A stretch of DNA of 64,000 nt from Stappia sp. MMSF_3263. Its GTDB lineage: Bacteria; Pseudomonadota; Alphaproteobacteria; Rhizobiales; Stappiaceae. Location of the stretch: the NCBI RefSeq assembly GCF_030733745.1, contig NZ_JASHIK010000007.1, positions 62,001-126,000 of the forward strand, in the 5' to 3' direction. The position numbers and the translations under genes were made by a program. Shown here one piece after another: positions 8,362-17,556 of the stretch. Below the pieces are notes generated by a model that was not told the DNA's origin, made no database searches, and was given only the letters and a program-made list of their open reading frames with translations. Every line of letters begins with the position of its first letter. The first letter of the stretch is position 1.

Positions 8362-10038
8362 TCAGGCGGCGCGCACGCCTCCGAGGAAGTTTTCGACTTC
8401 CTGCTTGAGGGCGGCGGCGTCCCGGTTCACAGCGGAGGCCGCATTGGTCACGTCGCCAGCGGCGGTCCGGGTCTCGTTGGCCGCGTGGGAGACGCCAAGA
8501 ATGTTCTCGGTCACCTCTTGGGTGCCGCGCGAGGCTTCTTCCACATTGCGGGCGATCTCGCCGGTGGCGGCGCCCTGTTCCTCGACTGCCGCGGCGATGG
8601 CGGCGGCGATCGCGTTCATCTCCTCGACGGTGCGGCCGATGGACTGGACGGCGCCGACCGCGATCCGGGTCTCGGACTGGATCGCGGAGATCTGCGAGGT
8701 GATCTCCTCGGTCGCCTTGGAGGTCTGCGAGGCGAGCTCCTTGACTTCGGCCGCAACGACGGCAAAGCCGCGCCCCGCTTCGCCGGCGCGGGCGGCCTCG
8801 ATGGTCGCGTTGAGCGCCAGCAGGTTGGTCTGCTCGGCAATGGCGGCGATCATGCTGACCACCTGGCCGATCTTCTCGGCGGCGTCCGCCAGACCCTGGA
8901 TCTGGTTGTCGGTGCGCTGCGCCTCGCCGACGGCCTGGGAGGCGATCTGCGACGACTTGGAGACCTGCGAGCTGATCTCGGAGATGGAGGAGGAGAGCTC
9001 CTCCGTGGCCGAGGCGACCGTCTGCACGTTGGCCGCTGCCTGCTGGGCGGCGGTCGCGACCGTGGTCGAACGGGCGTTGGTGCCTTCCGCGATGTCAGCC
9101 ATCGAACGGGCATTGTGCTCCATCTCGCCGGCCGACGAGGTGACAGCGGTGAGAAGTGCCGTGGCGCTCTCGTCGAAGCGGCGGGTCATCTCCTCGATGC
9201 GGCGGGCACGTTCCTCGCGCACGCGCTGCTCCTCGATCTGCGCGACGGAGAGGTCCTGGGCGCGCAGCATGCCGTCCCGGAAGACTTCGGTCGCATCCGC
9301 CATCTGGCCGATCTCGTCCTTGCGCCCGGCGCCGGGCACCGAGACGGAAAGGTCCCCTTGCGCAAGGTGGCGCATGGCGTCGGTGATCGCGGCGATGGGC
9401 CGGGTGATGCTGTTGGCGAGGAACAGGGCGAAGCCGGCGATGAGCAGGATCAGCGGAACCACCCAGGCGGCGGTCGCGATCAGGTGCGCATTGAAGGCGG
9501 TGTCGACATCATCCACGTAGAGCGCGGTGCTAATGGCCCAGTTCCAGGGCGCGAAACCCATCGTGTAGCTGATCTTGGGAGCCGGGACGGTCTCGCCCAG
9601 ACGCGGGAACAGGAACGAGGTGTAGCCGCCGCCGCGACGGGCGCTCTCGATCTGCCCGACAACGAATTCCGTGCCGTTGGCGTCCTTGGTCGCCCACAGG
9701 TTCTTGCCCTCGACCTTGGGGCTGGGATGGGCGACGACGAAGCCCTGGTTCTCGGGGCTTGCGTCGAGGACGATGAAATAGTCGTTGCCGTTGAAGCGCA
9801 TGGACCGCAGCTTGTTGCGCGCCATCGTCTGGGCTTCTTCGCTCGTCAGCCGACCAGCCTCCGCCTCCTCGTGAAAGGTCTTCACGAGGCTGAGGGCCGT
9901 TTCCACCTGGGACTGGACCAGGGCGCGGCGACCGTCCATCAGGCTCTTGTGGAAGGTGTAGGTCTGGACGCCGAGCACGAGAAGGAGCGCGGCGAGTGCG
10001 CCCGTGAGCAGCACGAGCATTTTCTGTTTGATCGACAT
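8362..10038 (-). CDS. Methyl-accepting chemotaxis protein with a periplasmic Cache domain
   Basis: This 558-residue transducer has an N-terminal membrane span ([18 protein letters not shown]), then a periplasmic single Cache-type sensor. The typical [11 protein letters not shown] and GKNLWATKD motifs are present. A second span near residue 185-207 is followed by a HAMP domain ([14 protein letters not shown]) and a long signalling coiled coil. The highly conserved hairpin tip [19 protein letters not shown] is complete, so coupling to CheW and CheA is expected. The ligand is unknown; Cache sensors often bind small organic acids. I chose the ATG at 10038 (MSIKQKM) because the longer upstream frame would bury the first membrane span behind about 50 unlikely residues. 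Confidence 0.93.
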   Translation of the reverse strand: MSIKQKMLVLLTGALAALLLVLGVQTYTFHKSLMDGRRALVQSQVETALSLVKTFHEEAEAGRLTSEEAQTMARNKLRSMRFNGNDYFIVLDASPENQGFVVAHPSPKVEGKNLWATKDANGTEFVVGQIESARRGGGYTSFLFPRLGETVPAPKISYTMGFAPWNWAISTALYVDDVDTAFNAHLIATAAWVVPLILLIAGFALFLANSITRPIAAITDAMRHLAQGDLSVSVPGAGRKDEIGQMADATEVFRDGMLRAQDLSVAQIEEQRVREERARRIEEMTRRFDESATALLTAVTSSAGEMEHNARSMADIAEGTNARSTTVATAAQQAAANVQTVASATEELSSSISEISSQVSKSSQIASQAVGEAQRTDNQIQGLADAAEKIGQVVSMIAAIAEQTNLLALNATIEAARAGEAGRGFAVVAAEVKELASQTSKATEEITSQISAIQSETRIAVGAVQSIGRTVEEMNAIAAAIAAAVEEQGAATGEIARNVEEASRGTQEVTENILGVSHAANETRTAAGDVTNAASAVNRDAAALKQEVENFLGGVRAA

Positions 10039-10213
10039 GGGAAAAGCGGCCTCGCAGGACTGAAGATAGCCGCAGTAAGTGCTTGGAACGCTGAACCGAC
10101 CGTAAATGTTTTTCGAAAAATCGCCTTTCCGGGATCTTGCCGTCGCGGCATTTTTTCTTTGATTCAATCCAGGGTTATGAAACATCGAAATAATGCACCT
10201 TGGGATTGAAATG

Positions 10214-10228
10214 ACGTGCTGAGCACGT
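10214..10228. promoter_or_regulatory. Small inverted repeat in the receptor/GST intergenic region
   Basis: ACGTGC and GCACGT flank a 3-base centre. It lies in the divergent region between the chemotaxis receptor and the GST-like gene and could be an operator, but an element this short may arise by chance. Confidence 0.25.
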
Positions 10229-10327
10229 GTGCGACAGCAACGCGGTTCGTCCTTGGCCGGGCGGGTGGCGAGGGATAGTCTGCGCGGCGAACGGGGAAGC
10301 GACCCGGATCCCGAGGGGAGACAGATC

Positions 10328-11017
10328 TTGAGCCTGATCCTTTACGAACTGCGTGGCGCCGATGCCGCGCGTCCTTTCAGCCCCTATGCGTGGCGTGTGC
10401 GCATGGCCCTGAAGCACAAGGGTCTCGATTTCGAGACCCGGCCCAAGCCCTTCACGCAGATCGCCGCGATCGCACCGGAGGTCGGCAAGACCGTGCCGAT
10501 CCTGGTCGACGGGGAACGGACCATCTGCGACAGCTGGGCCATCGCCACCTATCTGGAAGAGACCTATGCCGACCGACCGACCCTGTTTGGCGGGCCGGGC
10601 GGCCTGGCGGCGGCGAAGCTCGTGGAGAGCTGGGCCAATGCATCGATCAGCGCGCGGATCGTGCGGATGATCGTCAAGGACATCTGCGACTTGCTCGCGC
10701 CGGAGGATCAGGCCTATTTCCGGCCGATCCGCGAGGAGCGGTTCGGAATGAGCCTGGAAGAGGTGCAGGCGGGGCGCGAGGAGCGGCTTGCTGATCTCGC
10801 CACCGCCTTGCTGCCCATGCATCTGATGCTGAAGTCGCAGCCATTCATCGGCGGCGACAGCCCGCTCCAGAGCGACTACATGCTGTTCGGCACGTTCCAG
10901 TGGGCGCGCATCACGAGCGCGTTCGAGCTGCTTGAACCGGGCTCGCCGGTCGCCGAGTGGCGCGAACGGTGCCTTGATCTCTTCGACGGCTACGCACGCG
11001 CCATTCCGGCGGCCTGA
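10328..11017 (+). CDS. Glutathione S-transferase family protein
   Basis: The 229-residue product has the thioredoxin-like N-terminal GST domain (LILYELRG, then [17 protein letters not shown]). It includes the cis-proline segment [10 protein letters not shown] and the glutathione-binding [13 protein letters not shown]. An all-helical C-terminal domain follows. GSTs conjugate or reduce electrophiles with glutathione; the substrate is unknown. The TTG start at 10328 is preceded by a strong GAGGGGAGA ribosome binding site, while the longer upstream frame is Arg-rich and unlikely. It lies upstream of ndk in the same direction, with a hairpin between them. Confidence 0.85.
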   Translation: MSLILYELRGADAARPFSPYAWRVRMALKHKGLDFETRPKPFTQIAAIAPEVGKTVPILVDGERTICDSWAIATYLEETYADRPTLFGGPGGLAAAKLVESWANASISARIVRMIVKDICDLLAPEDQAYFRPIREERFGMSLEEVQAGREERLADLATALLPMHLMLKSQPFIGGDSPLQSDYMLFGTFQWARITSAFELLEPGSPVAEWRERCLDLFDGYARAIPAA

Positions 11018-11042
11018 CATCCGGCGAGAATCAGCGGGATCC

Positions 11043-11070
11043 GGCGCCCCTGACGCCTTGCGGGGGCGCC
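11043..11070 (+). terminator. Hairpin after the GST gene, possible terminator
   Basis: Arms GGCGCCCC (11043-11050) and GGGGCGCC (11063-11070) form a perfect 8-base stem with a 12-base loop, 25 bases after the GST stop. There is no T-run, so termination would be inefficient or factor-dependent. Confidence 0.45.
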
Positions 11071-11086
11071 GATCCCCGGCTATACG
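11058..11086 (+). promoter_or_regulatory. Candidate promoter of ndk
   Basis: TTGCGG (11058-11063), a 17-base spacer and TATACG (11081-11086) give four of six matches at both the -35 and -10 elements with ideal spacing, about 120 bases before ndk. It partly overlaps the preceding hairpin. This is a consensus match only. Confidence 0.35.
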
Positions 11087-11204
11087 CATGGCGCGCCCGA
11101 AACGGGCGCCACGAGATCAAGGATCGTCCGGCTTTCAAGGCACGGACGGGCGGGCTGCCGCGAGGGCGCGGCGGGCCTGCCGGACAACAACGGGAAAATG
11201 ACTG

Positions 11205-11627
11205 ATGGCGATCGAGCGCACCTTTTCGATGATCAAGCCCGACGCGACGCGTCGCAACCTGACCGGCGCGATCACCGCGATGCTGGAAGAGGCGGGCCTG
11301 CGCGTCGTCGCTTCCAAGCGCGTGTGGATGTCGCGTCGCGAGGCCGAGGGCTTCTACGCGGTCCACAAGGACCGTCCCTTCTTCGGCGAGCTGGTCGAGT
11401 TCATGTGTTCGGCTCCGACGATCGTGCAGGTTCTCGAAGGAGAGAACGCGATTGCAAAGAACCGTGAAGTGATGGGCGCCACCAACCCGGCGAATGCCGA
11501 CGAGGGCACCATCCGCAAGACCCATGCGCTGAACATCGGCGAGAACTCGGTGCACGGCTCCGATGGCGCCGACACGGCCGCGCAGGAGATCGCCTACTGG
11601 TTCTCCGAGACCGAGATCGTCGGCTAA
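11205..11627 (+). CDS. ndk: Nucleoside diphosphate kinase
   Basis: This 140-residue enzyme transfers the gamma phosphate from ATP to nucleoside diphosphates through a phospho-histidine, balancing NTP and dNTP pools. The start [14 protein letters not shown] and the [10 protein letters not shown] segment are diagnostic. The catalytic histidine is H117 in NSVHGSD. The length is exactly typical. It is a single-gene unit: a strong intrinsic terminator lies about 35 bases after the stop. Confidence 0.97.
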   Translation: MAIERTFSMIKPDATRRNLTGAITAMLEEAGLRVVASKRVWMSRREAEGFYAVHKDRPFFGELVEFMCSAPTIVQVLEGENAIAKNREVMGATNPANADEGTIRKTHALNIGENSVHGSDGADTAAQEIAYWFSETEIVG

Positions 11628-11661
11628 GCCCCGACCGTCCAGCAGTTTCTGCGAAGTGTTG

Positions 11662-11690
11662 CAAGACCGGCCGCTGGCCGGTCTTGCTGT
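11662..11690 (+). terminator. Rho-independent terminator of ndk
   Basis: An 11-base perfect stem (arms at 11662-11672 and 11676-11686) with a 3-base loop is followed by a short T-containing tail (CTGTTT). It sits between ndk and the oxidoreductase gene. Confidence 0.75.
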
Positions 11691-11827
11691 TTCGGCGGGC
11701 GGCATTCTCTCCTCTGTTGTTTGCGGTTCCGGGGGCCGGCCCTCTGGTTTGTGGGCCGACCGGTTCTTGACAGCGGGCACGCATGTGCGGACCTTGACGG
11801 CTTCTTTCCCTTGCCCGCGAGTGCTGC

Positions 11828-13924
11828 ATGAACGCCCCCGTTGCGAATGCCCCGATCCTGAAGGCTTCCGCCTGTCCGCATGATTGTCCCTCGACCTGCG
11901 CGCTGGAGGTGGAGCTGTTTGCCGACGGCACGGTCGGCCGGCTCAAGGGCGCGCGCGAGAACGCCTATACGGCCGGTGTCATCTGCGCCAAGGTCGCCCG
12001 CTATGCCGACCGGCTCTACCATCCCGATCGTCTGACACGGCCGCTGAAGCGCGTTGGGCCGAAGGGGGCAGGGCGCTTCGAGGAGATCTCCTGGGAAGAG
12101 GCGCTCGACACGGTCGCGACTGCCTTCCTCAAGGCGGAGGCCGCGCACGGGGCGCAGGCCGTCTGGCCCTATCACTATGCGGGCACGATGGGGCTGGTGC
12201 AGCGCGATTCCATCCACCGTCTGCGTCATGCCAAGGGTTATTCGCGCCAGTTCGACACGATCTGTACCAACATGGCCTGGACCGGCTACATCGCCGGCAC
12301 CGGGCTGCTTGCCGGGCCCGACCCGCGCGAGATGGCGCTTGCCGACATGGTGGTGATCTGGGGCACCAACCCGGTCTCCACCCAAGTCAACGTGATGACC
12401 CATGCGATCACCGCGCGAAAGACGCGCGGGGCGAAGATCGTCGCCATCGACGTCTATCCGACACAGACGGTGAAGCAGGCCGATCTCGGCCTCGTCCTGA
12501 AGCCCGGCACGGACGCGGCGCTTGCCTGCGCCGTCATGCATGTGCTCTTCCGCGATGGCCATGCCGACCGAGATTACCTTGCCCGCTATACAGACTGCCC
12601 GGATGAGCTGGAGGCGCATGTGGCGGCGCGTCCGCCGGAATGGGCGGCGGCGATAACCGGTCTGTCAGTCGAGGAGATCGAGCGTTTCGCGGCGATGGTC
12701 GGGGCGACGAAGAAGACCTATTTCCGCCTCGGCTACGGCTTCACCCGGCAGAGGAACGGGGCTGTCTCCATGCATGCCGCTTCCTGCATCGCGGCGGTGA
12801 GCGGTGCCTGGCAGCATGAAGGGGGCGGGGCGTTCCACAACAACGGCGCGATCTATACGCTCGACAAGTCGATGATCGAGGGCCATTCGCTGATCGATCC
12901 GGCGGTGCGCCAGCTCGACCAGAGCCAGATCGGCCGGGTGCTGACGGGCGATGCGGAGGCGCTGCGTCACGGGCCGCCGGTGACGGCGATGCTGATCCAG
13001 AACACCAATCCGGTCTCCGTCGCGCCCGAACAGGAACTGGTCAAGCAGGGCTTTGCCCGCGACGACCTCTTCGTCTGCGTGCACGAGCAGTTCATGACCG
13101 AGACCGCGAAGATGGCCGACATCGTGCTGCCGGCGACGCAGTTTCTCGAGCATGACGACATCTACAAGGGGGGCGGCCATCAATACCTGATGCTCGGCCC
13201 GAAGCTGGTCGACGGGCCAGGCGAGACGCGTCCCAATCTTTACGTCCTCAACGAGATCGCCCGCCGTGTCGGCGCGGCGGAGCATCCCGGCTTTGCCATG
13301 AGCGCGCGCGAGCATATCGACTGGATGCTGAAGGCCTCCAACTTCGGCTCGCTGGAGGAGATCGAGCGGGACCGCTGGGTCGACTGCCAGCCGGAATTCC
13401 GCAAGGCGCATTATCTCGACGGCTTCGCCTGGCCGGACGGGAAGTTCCGCTTCAAGCCCGACTGGCCGACGGTGCCCGCGCCCAATGCCGGGCCGATGGG
13501 TCCCTTCGCGCAGATGCCGGCCCTGCCGGATTACTGGGCCGTGGTGGAGGAGGCGGACGCGGAACATCCCTTCCGTCTGGCCACCTCGCCGGCGCGCTCC
13601 TTCCTCAACTCGACCTTCAACGAAACCGCAGCCTCGCGTTCCAAGGAAGGCCGGCCGGAGCTGATGATCGGGGCGGAGGATGCGCAAGACCTTGGCATTG
13701 CCGATGGTGCGGCGATCCGCATCGGCAACCGGCGCGGTGCGGTGATGCTGCATGCGCGCCTGACGACCGGGCTGAAGCGCGGCGTGGTGATCGCCGAAGG
13801 GATCTGGCCGAACGAGGCCTATCCGGACGGGAAGGGCATCAACACGCTCACCGGCGCGGACGCGGTCGCCCCGTATGGGGGCGCCGCGTTCCACGATATT
13901 TCGGTCTGGGTGCGCCCGGCCTGA
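11828..13924 (+). CDS. Molybdopterin-dependent oxidoreductase with an N-terminal 4Fe-4S site
   Basis: This 698-residue protein belongs to the DMSO reductase/formate dehydrogenase superfamily. Cys16, Cys20, Cys24 and Cys53 (CPHDCPSTC, then VICAK) form the 4Fe-4S binding pattern. The domain binding the bis-molybdopterin guanine dinucleotide cofactor follows (VIWGTNPVSTQ, QNTNPVSVAPEQ). The C-terminal cofactor-cap domain includes RSFLNSTFNE. No twin-arginine signal is present, so it should be cytoplasmic. No electron-transfer subunit or dedicated chaperone gene adjoins it, so partner and substrate are unknown. Proteins of this type without a signal peptide are common in alphaproteobacteria, often named only as molybdopterin oxidoreductases. 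Confidence 0.9.
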   Translation: MNAPVANAPILKASACPHDCPSTCALEVELFADGTVGRLKGARENAYTAGVICAKVARYADRLYHPDRLTRPLKRVGPKGAGRFEEISWEEALDTVATAFLKAEAAHGAQAVWPYHYAGTMGLVQRDSIHRLRHAKGYSRQFDTICTNMAWTGYIAGTGLLAGPDPREMALADMVVIWGTNPVSTQVNVMTHAITARKTRGAKIVAIDVYPTQTVKQADLGLVLKPGTDAALACAVMHVLFRDGHADRDYLARYTDCPDELEAHVAARPPEWAAAITGLSVEEIERFAAMVGATKKTYFRLGYGFTRQRNGAVSMHAASCIAAVSGAWQHEGGGAFHNNGAIYTLDKSMIEGHSLIDPAVRQLDQSQIGRVLTGDAEALRHGPPVTAMLIQNTNPVSVAPEQELVKQGFARDDLFVCVHEQFMTETAKMADIVLPATQFLEHDDIYKGGGHQYLMLGPKLVDGPGETRPNLYVLNEIARRVGAAEHPGFAMSAREHIDWMLKASNFGSLEEIERDRWVDCQPEFRKAHYLDGFAWPDGKFRFKPDWPTVPAPNAGPMGPFAQMPALPDYWAVVEEADAEHPFRLATSPARSFLNSTFNETAASRSKEGRPELMIGAEDAQDLGIADGAAIRIGNRRGAVMLHARLTTGLKRGVVIAEGIWPNEAYPDGKGINTLTGADAVAPYGGAAFHDISVWVRPA

Positions 13925-13936
13925 GCCGGGTTCGCC

Positions 13937-14683
13937 TCAGGCGGCTTCCGCCGCGCGCTTCAGCCGGTCCGGGATTTTTGCCGCCGGCCCGAACACCGTG
14001 CGCTCGAAACGCAAGGCATAGTCCGCGAAGGTCGGGATCGCCCAGGCATGGCGCGTCAGGCTCGTGTCGATCCGGCTCGTCAGCATGTTGATCAGGAGCC
14101 CGGCCAGGATCGCGTCGATGCTGGTCGGCCTGTCGCCCATGAAGAAGGGCTTGTCGTCGAGGAAAGTGGCGATCGCGTCGAGGTCGTTGCGCCCGAACGT
14201 GTAGATCTCCTCCGGCGTGTGCCGGCCAAGACCATGCATGTGGAGCGCCTGGCGGACCTGTTCGCGAACGCCGAGGAACACATCGCGGCGCATTGCCTGC
14301 GGCACGCCGCCAAAGGCCGCATCGATCATTTCCTCCTCGCCCGCCGGGTCGATCCAGCGGGCCTGCACCATGCTCCAGCGCAGGTGTTCCTCCGCCATGC
14401 GGCGGAAGGCCTCGGCCATGGCGCGTTCGACGCCGGTCAGATTGGCGTCGATGTCGAGGCCGTGATGGCGCTCCAGATGACGCTGGATCAGCGAGCTGTC
14501 GGGAATGACCAGGTCGCCGTCCTTGAGCACCGGCACCTTGCCATGGGGGAGGGCGTCGAAGTCGACAACCTCTTCCTTGATGTAGTCACGACCGGCAAGC
14601 GCGATCAGCGCTTCCGCCTTGTAGGCGAAGGGCGAAAGGCTGCGCAGGCCCAGAGCGGCGGGGAAGTCGAGCAGGACGAGCAT
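13937..14683 (-). CDS. Glutathione S-transferase family protein, divergent from its likely WYL regulator
   Basis: The 248-residue product has a GST N-terminal domain (MLVLLDFPAALGLRSLSPF, then HGKVPVLKDGDLVIPDSSLI) and a helical C-terminal domain (GRNDLDAIATFLDDKPFFMGD). It probably uses glutathione to modify a small toxic compound, but the substrate is unknown. I chose the ATG at 14683 because a GGGAG ribosome binding site lies 9 bases upstream; the longer frame would run through the shared operator. It is divergent from a DeoR/WYL-type regulator, and a perfect palindrome lies between them. Confidence 0.83.
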   Translation of the reverse strand: MLVLLDFPAALGLRSLSPFAYKAEALIALAGRDYIKEEVVDFDALPHGKVPVLKDGDLVIPDSSLIQRHLERHHGLDIDANLTGVERAMAEAFRRMAEEHLRWSMVQARWIDPAGEEEMIDAAFGGVPQAMRRDVFLGVREQVRQALHMHGLGRHTPEEIYTFGRNDLDAIATFLDDKPFFMGDRPTSIDAILAGLLINMLTSRIDTSLTRHAWAIPTFADYALRFERTVFGPAAKIPDRLKRAAEAA

Positions 14684-14728
14684 GGTGAAACTCCCGGTCA
14701 GGTGGTGTTCCGGCTTGTAGCGTCTCCC

Positions 14729-14750
14729 TGCTGACAGCATACTGTCAGCA
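14729..14750. promoter_or_regulatory. Perfect palindromic operator between the GST and WYL regulator genes
   Basis: TGCTGACAG (14729-14737), the centre CATA, and CTGTCAGCA (14742-14750) form a perfect 9-4-9 inverted repeat. It lies 46 bases from the GST start and 34 bases from the regulator start. Regulators of the YafY/WYL group usually bind such sites in the divergent region and control both themselves and the neighbour. This is the obvious binding site, though binding is inferred. Confidence 0.75.
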
Positions 14751-14783
14751 TTGATCGGCTTTTTGTCAGGTGGAAGGAATCGC

Positions 14784-15530
14784 ATGCGCCGGGCCGACAG
14801 GCTGCTTCAGATCATCCAGGTCCTGCGCCGTGCCCGCCGTCCCGTCAGCGGCGGCGCCATCGCGGCCGAGCTGGAAGTGTCGCTGCGCACGGTCTATCGC
14901 GACGTCGTCGCGCTGCAGGCCTCCGGGGTTCCGGTGCTTGGCGAGGCCGGTGTCGGCTATGTGCTGGAGGAAGGCTACGACCTGCCGCCGCTGATGTTCA
15001 CCTCAGAGGAGCTGGAGATCGTCATGCTCGGCCTGCGCATGGCGCAGACGCGGGGCGACGCGGCGATCTCGCGGACGGCGCGCGATGCGGTCGCCAAGAT
15101 CGCCACCGTGCTGCCGGAAGAACTGCGTGGCGGATTTCTCGATGCTCCGCTCTACGCGCCGCCGCCGGCCTCGCTGCCGGCCGACCGGATCGAGCTGGCC
15201 CGGCTGCGCGAGGCGCTGCGGCTGGAGCGCAAGGTGGAGATCCTCTATCAGGTGCCCGGCCGCGAGCCGGAGCGCCGCGTCGTGTGGCCGATCGTGCTGG
15301 CCTTTTTCGAGCGCGCCCGTGTGCTTGCCGCCTGGTGCGAGCTGCGCCAGGACCACCGCAATTTCCGCACCGACCGGATGCTGGAGATGACCGTGCTGGA
15401 GGCACGGCCGCCGCGCGGTCGCAAGCGGCTCTACGCCGAGTGGTGGAAGAAACGGACCGAGGAGGCCGCCTGCATGCAGATGGGGGACGTGGCGCCGCCC
15501 GATGTCCCGGCCCGCCGCGCGGCGGGGTAG
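14784..15530 (+). CDS. WYL-domain transcriptional regulator (YafY/DeoR-like HTH)
   Basis: The 248-residue protein starts with a winged helix-turn-helix (RRADRLLQIIQVLRR, then GAIAAELEVSLRTVYRDVVAL). The WYL ligand-sensing domain follows (LPPLMFTSEELEIVMLGLRM near residues 71-90, then a strand-rich part with VWPIVLAFFERARVLAAW). Such proteins often repress a divergent detoxification gene and respond to small ligands. The ATG at 14784 has an AGGA ribosome binding site at a suitable distance; an upstream TTG at 14751 is less likely. Its partner is the GST-like gene on the other side of the palindrome. Confidence 0.88.
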   Translation: MRRADRLLQIIQVLRRARRPVSGGAIAAELEVSLRTVYRDVVALQASGVPVLGEAGVGYVLEEGYDLPPLMFTSEELEIVMLGLRMAQTRGDAAISRTARDAVAKIATVLPEELRGGFLDAPLYAPPPASLPADRIELARLREALRLERKVEILYQVPGREPERRVVWPIVLAFFERARVLAAWCELRQDHRNFRTDRMLEMTVLEARPPRGRKRLYAEWWKKRTEEAACMQMGDVAPPDVPARRAAG

Positions 15531-15546
15531 GCGGCGGCAAGGCGGC

Positions 15547-16221
15547 TTACGTGACCGGGACGATCAGCGCTGCGGGTGCGGGTCCGTCGCCCGTCTTCAG
15601 TCGCACGCGCATGCCCTCGATTTCCACGGCGTCCGAGGCGACCAGGGCCAGCGCCTTCGGGTAGATCGCATGCTCCACGGCGAGCACCCGCGCGCCGAGG
15701 GTTTGCGGCGTATCGCCGTCCATCACCGCCACGGCGCCCTGCGCGATGATTGGTCCCGCATCCATCTCGGCGCGCACGTAATGCACGGTGGCGCCGTGCA
15801 GCCGGCAGCCCTCGGCCAGCGCGCGCGCATGGGTGTCGAGCCCCTTGAAGGCCGGCAGCAGGGCCGGATGGATGTTGAGCAGCCGGTCGTGCCAGCGTTC
15901 GACGAACCAGGGCGTCAGGATGCGCATGAACCCGGCGAGGCAGACGAGTTCGATGTCGCGGGCACGCAGTTCCGCGTCGAGCCGTTCCTCGAATCCCTGT
16001 CGGCCGCCCTGGCCGCGATGGCTGACGGCAAGGGCCTCGATCCCGGCCGCGCGCGCCTTCTCCAGCGCCGGCGCTTCTGCCACGTTGGCAACCACCAGCG
16101 CGATCTCGGCCGGATAGGCGGGATCCACGGCGGCGTCGAGCAGCGCGGTCATGTTCGAACCGCGCCCGGAAACGAGAATGGCCGTACGCTTGCGCCGGCC
16201 TGTGTTCGCTCCGCTGGTCAA
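15547..16221 (-). CDS. purN: Phosphoribosylglycinamide formyltransferase
   Basis: The 224-residue enzyme transfers a formyl group from 10-formyl-tetrahydrofolate to GAR in de novo purine synthesis. The start [20 protein letters not shown] is typical. The active-site region [12 protein letters not shown], the nearby [12 protein letters not shown] and the [13 protein letters not shown] segment are all conserved. No ATG fits; a TTG at 16221 overlaps the stop of purM as TTGA, which gives the normal family length. The purM-purN pair is therefore translationally coupled. Confidence 0.93.
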   Translation of the reverse strand: MTSGANTGRRKRTAILVSGRGSNMTALLDAAVDPAYPAEIALVVANVAEAPALEKARAAGIEALAVSHRGQGGRQGFEERLDAELRARDIELVCLAGFMRILTPWFVERWHDRLLNIHPALLPAFKGLDTHARALAEGCRLHGATVHYVRAEMDAGPIIAQGAVAVMDGDTPQTLGARVLAVEHAIYPKALALVASDAVEIEGMRVRLKTGDGPAPAALIVPVT

Positions 16222-17297
16222 AGCGCCAGCGCCCCGTCGAAGACGACCGCCTCGTCGCCGGTGCGCGGCTGAAGCGTGCCGATGCGGGTGACGCTCTCGC
16301 CTTCGGCGGCAAGGGCGGCGGTGACCGCGTCGGCTTGGTCGGCCTCGACCGCGACCACCATGCCGACACCGCAATTGAAGGTGCGCAGCATTTCCGACTG
16401 GGCGACGCCGCCGGCCTTTGCCAGCCAGCCGAAGACCGGCGGCACGGCGATGGCCGAGAGGTCGATGCGTGCGGCGAGGGTATCGGGCAGCACCCGCGGC
16501 AGGTTTTCCGGCAGCCCGCCGCCGGTGATATGGGCCAGCGCCTTGATGCCGGCGCCGGCCTTCAAGGCGGCAAGCAGCGCCTTCACATAGATGCGGGTCG
16601 GCGTCATCAGCGCCGTGCCCAGGGGCGTGCCGGGGGCGAAGGGGGCGTCGGCGCTCCAGTCTAGGCCGGCGTGCTCGACGATCCTGCGCACCAGCGAGAA
16701 GCCGTTGGAATGAACGCCGGAAGAGGCGAGTGCCAGCAGCACGTCGCCGGCCTTCGCGTCGCCGCGCGGCAACAGCGATCCGCGCTCCGCCGCACCGACC
16801 GCGAAGCCGGCAAGGTCATAGTCGCCGGCCCGGTACATGCCCGGCATTTCCGCCGTCTCGCCGCCGATCAGCGCACAGCCGGAGATGCGGCAGCCCTCGG
16901 CGATGCCCTTCACCACGTCGGTGGCGACGTCGATATCGAGCGCCCCGCAGGCGTAATAGTCGAGGAAGAACAGCGGCTCGGCGCCCTGGACGACGAGATC
17001 GTTGACGCACATGGCGACGAGGTCGATGCCGACGGTCGCATGGGCGCCGCTGTCGATGGCGATCTTCAGCTTTGTGCCCACGCCGTCATTTGCGGCGACC
17101 AGGACCGGATCGGTGAAGCCGGCCGACTTGAGGTCGAAAAGACCGCCGAAGCCACCGATCTCGCTGTCGGCGCCGGGCCTCGCGGTGGCCTTGACAAAGG
17201 GCTTGATCCGCTTGACCAGCGTGTTGCCCGCGTCGATGTCGACGCCGGACTGCGCATAGGTGAGACCGTTCGATCCGGTCGGCTGGCTGGCGCTCAT
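16218..17297 (-). CDS. purM: Phosphoribosylformylglycinamidine cyclo-ligase (AIR synthetase)
   Basis: The 359-residue enzyme closes the imidazole ring of purines using ATP. The start has [14 protein letters not shown], then the glycine-rich [14 protein letters not shown]. The ATP-site segment [11 protein letters not shown] and the [11 protein letters not shown] signature are intact. Near the C-terminus [13 protein letters not shown] and FNCGVGMV are also diagnostic. It is divergent from the PerM-like transporter gene, with a 259-base gap. Confidence 0.96.
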   Translation of the reverse strand: MSASQPTGSNGLTYAQSGVDIDAGNTLVKRIKPFVKATARPGADSEIGGFGGLFDLKSAGFTDPVLVAANDGVGTKLKIAIDSGAHATVGIDLVAMCVNDLVVQGAEPLFFLDYYACGALDIDVATDVVKGIAEGCRISGCALIGGETAEMPGMYRAGDYDLAGFAVGAAERGSLLPRGDAKAGDVLLALASSGVHSNGFSLVRRIVEHAGLDWSADAPFAPGTPLGTALMTPTRIYVKALLAALKAGAGIKALAHITGGGLPENLPRVLPDTLAARIDLSAIAVPPVFGWLAKAGGVAQSEMLRTFNCGVGMVVAVEADQADAVTAALAAEGESVTRIGTLQPRTGDEAVVFDGALAL

Positions 17298-17556
17298 TGC
17301 GGCACTCCGATGCTGCGGCTTTGGGAGACTGATTGCACGCGCTTACAGTCGAACGCTGCCGAACACAAGGGCGGGCGCGCTTCGCCGGGCTTGGCGTGCG
17401 CCCGCGCCCTGTGGGCGGCGCGGGACAGCGGGTACAAACGCGGGCCATTCCGCGCTCCGCGCCTTGACGCTCGGCGGCACGACTGCCTATCTGCTTGCTA
17501 GGGTCAGGACCCTGGACGCCACAAGGGCGAATGTGCCTTCGCAAGGGAAGCTTTTC

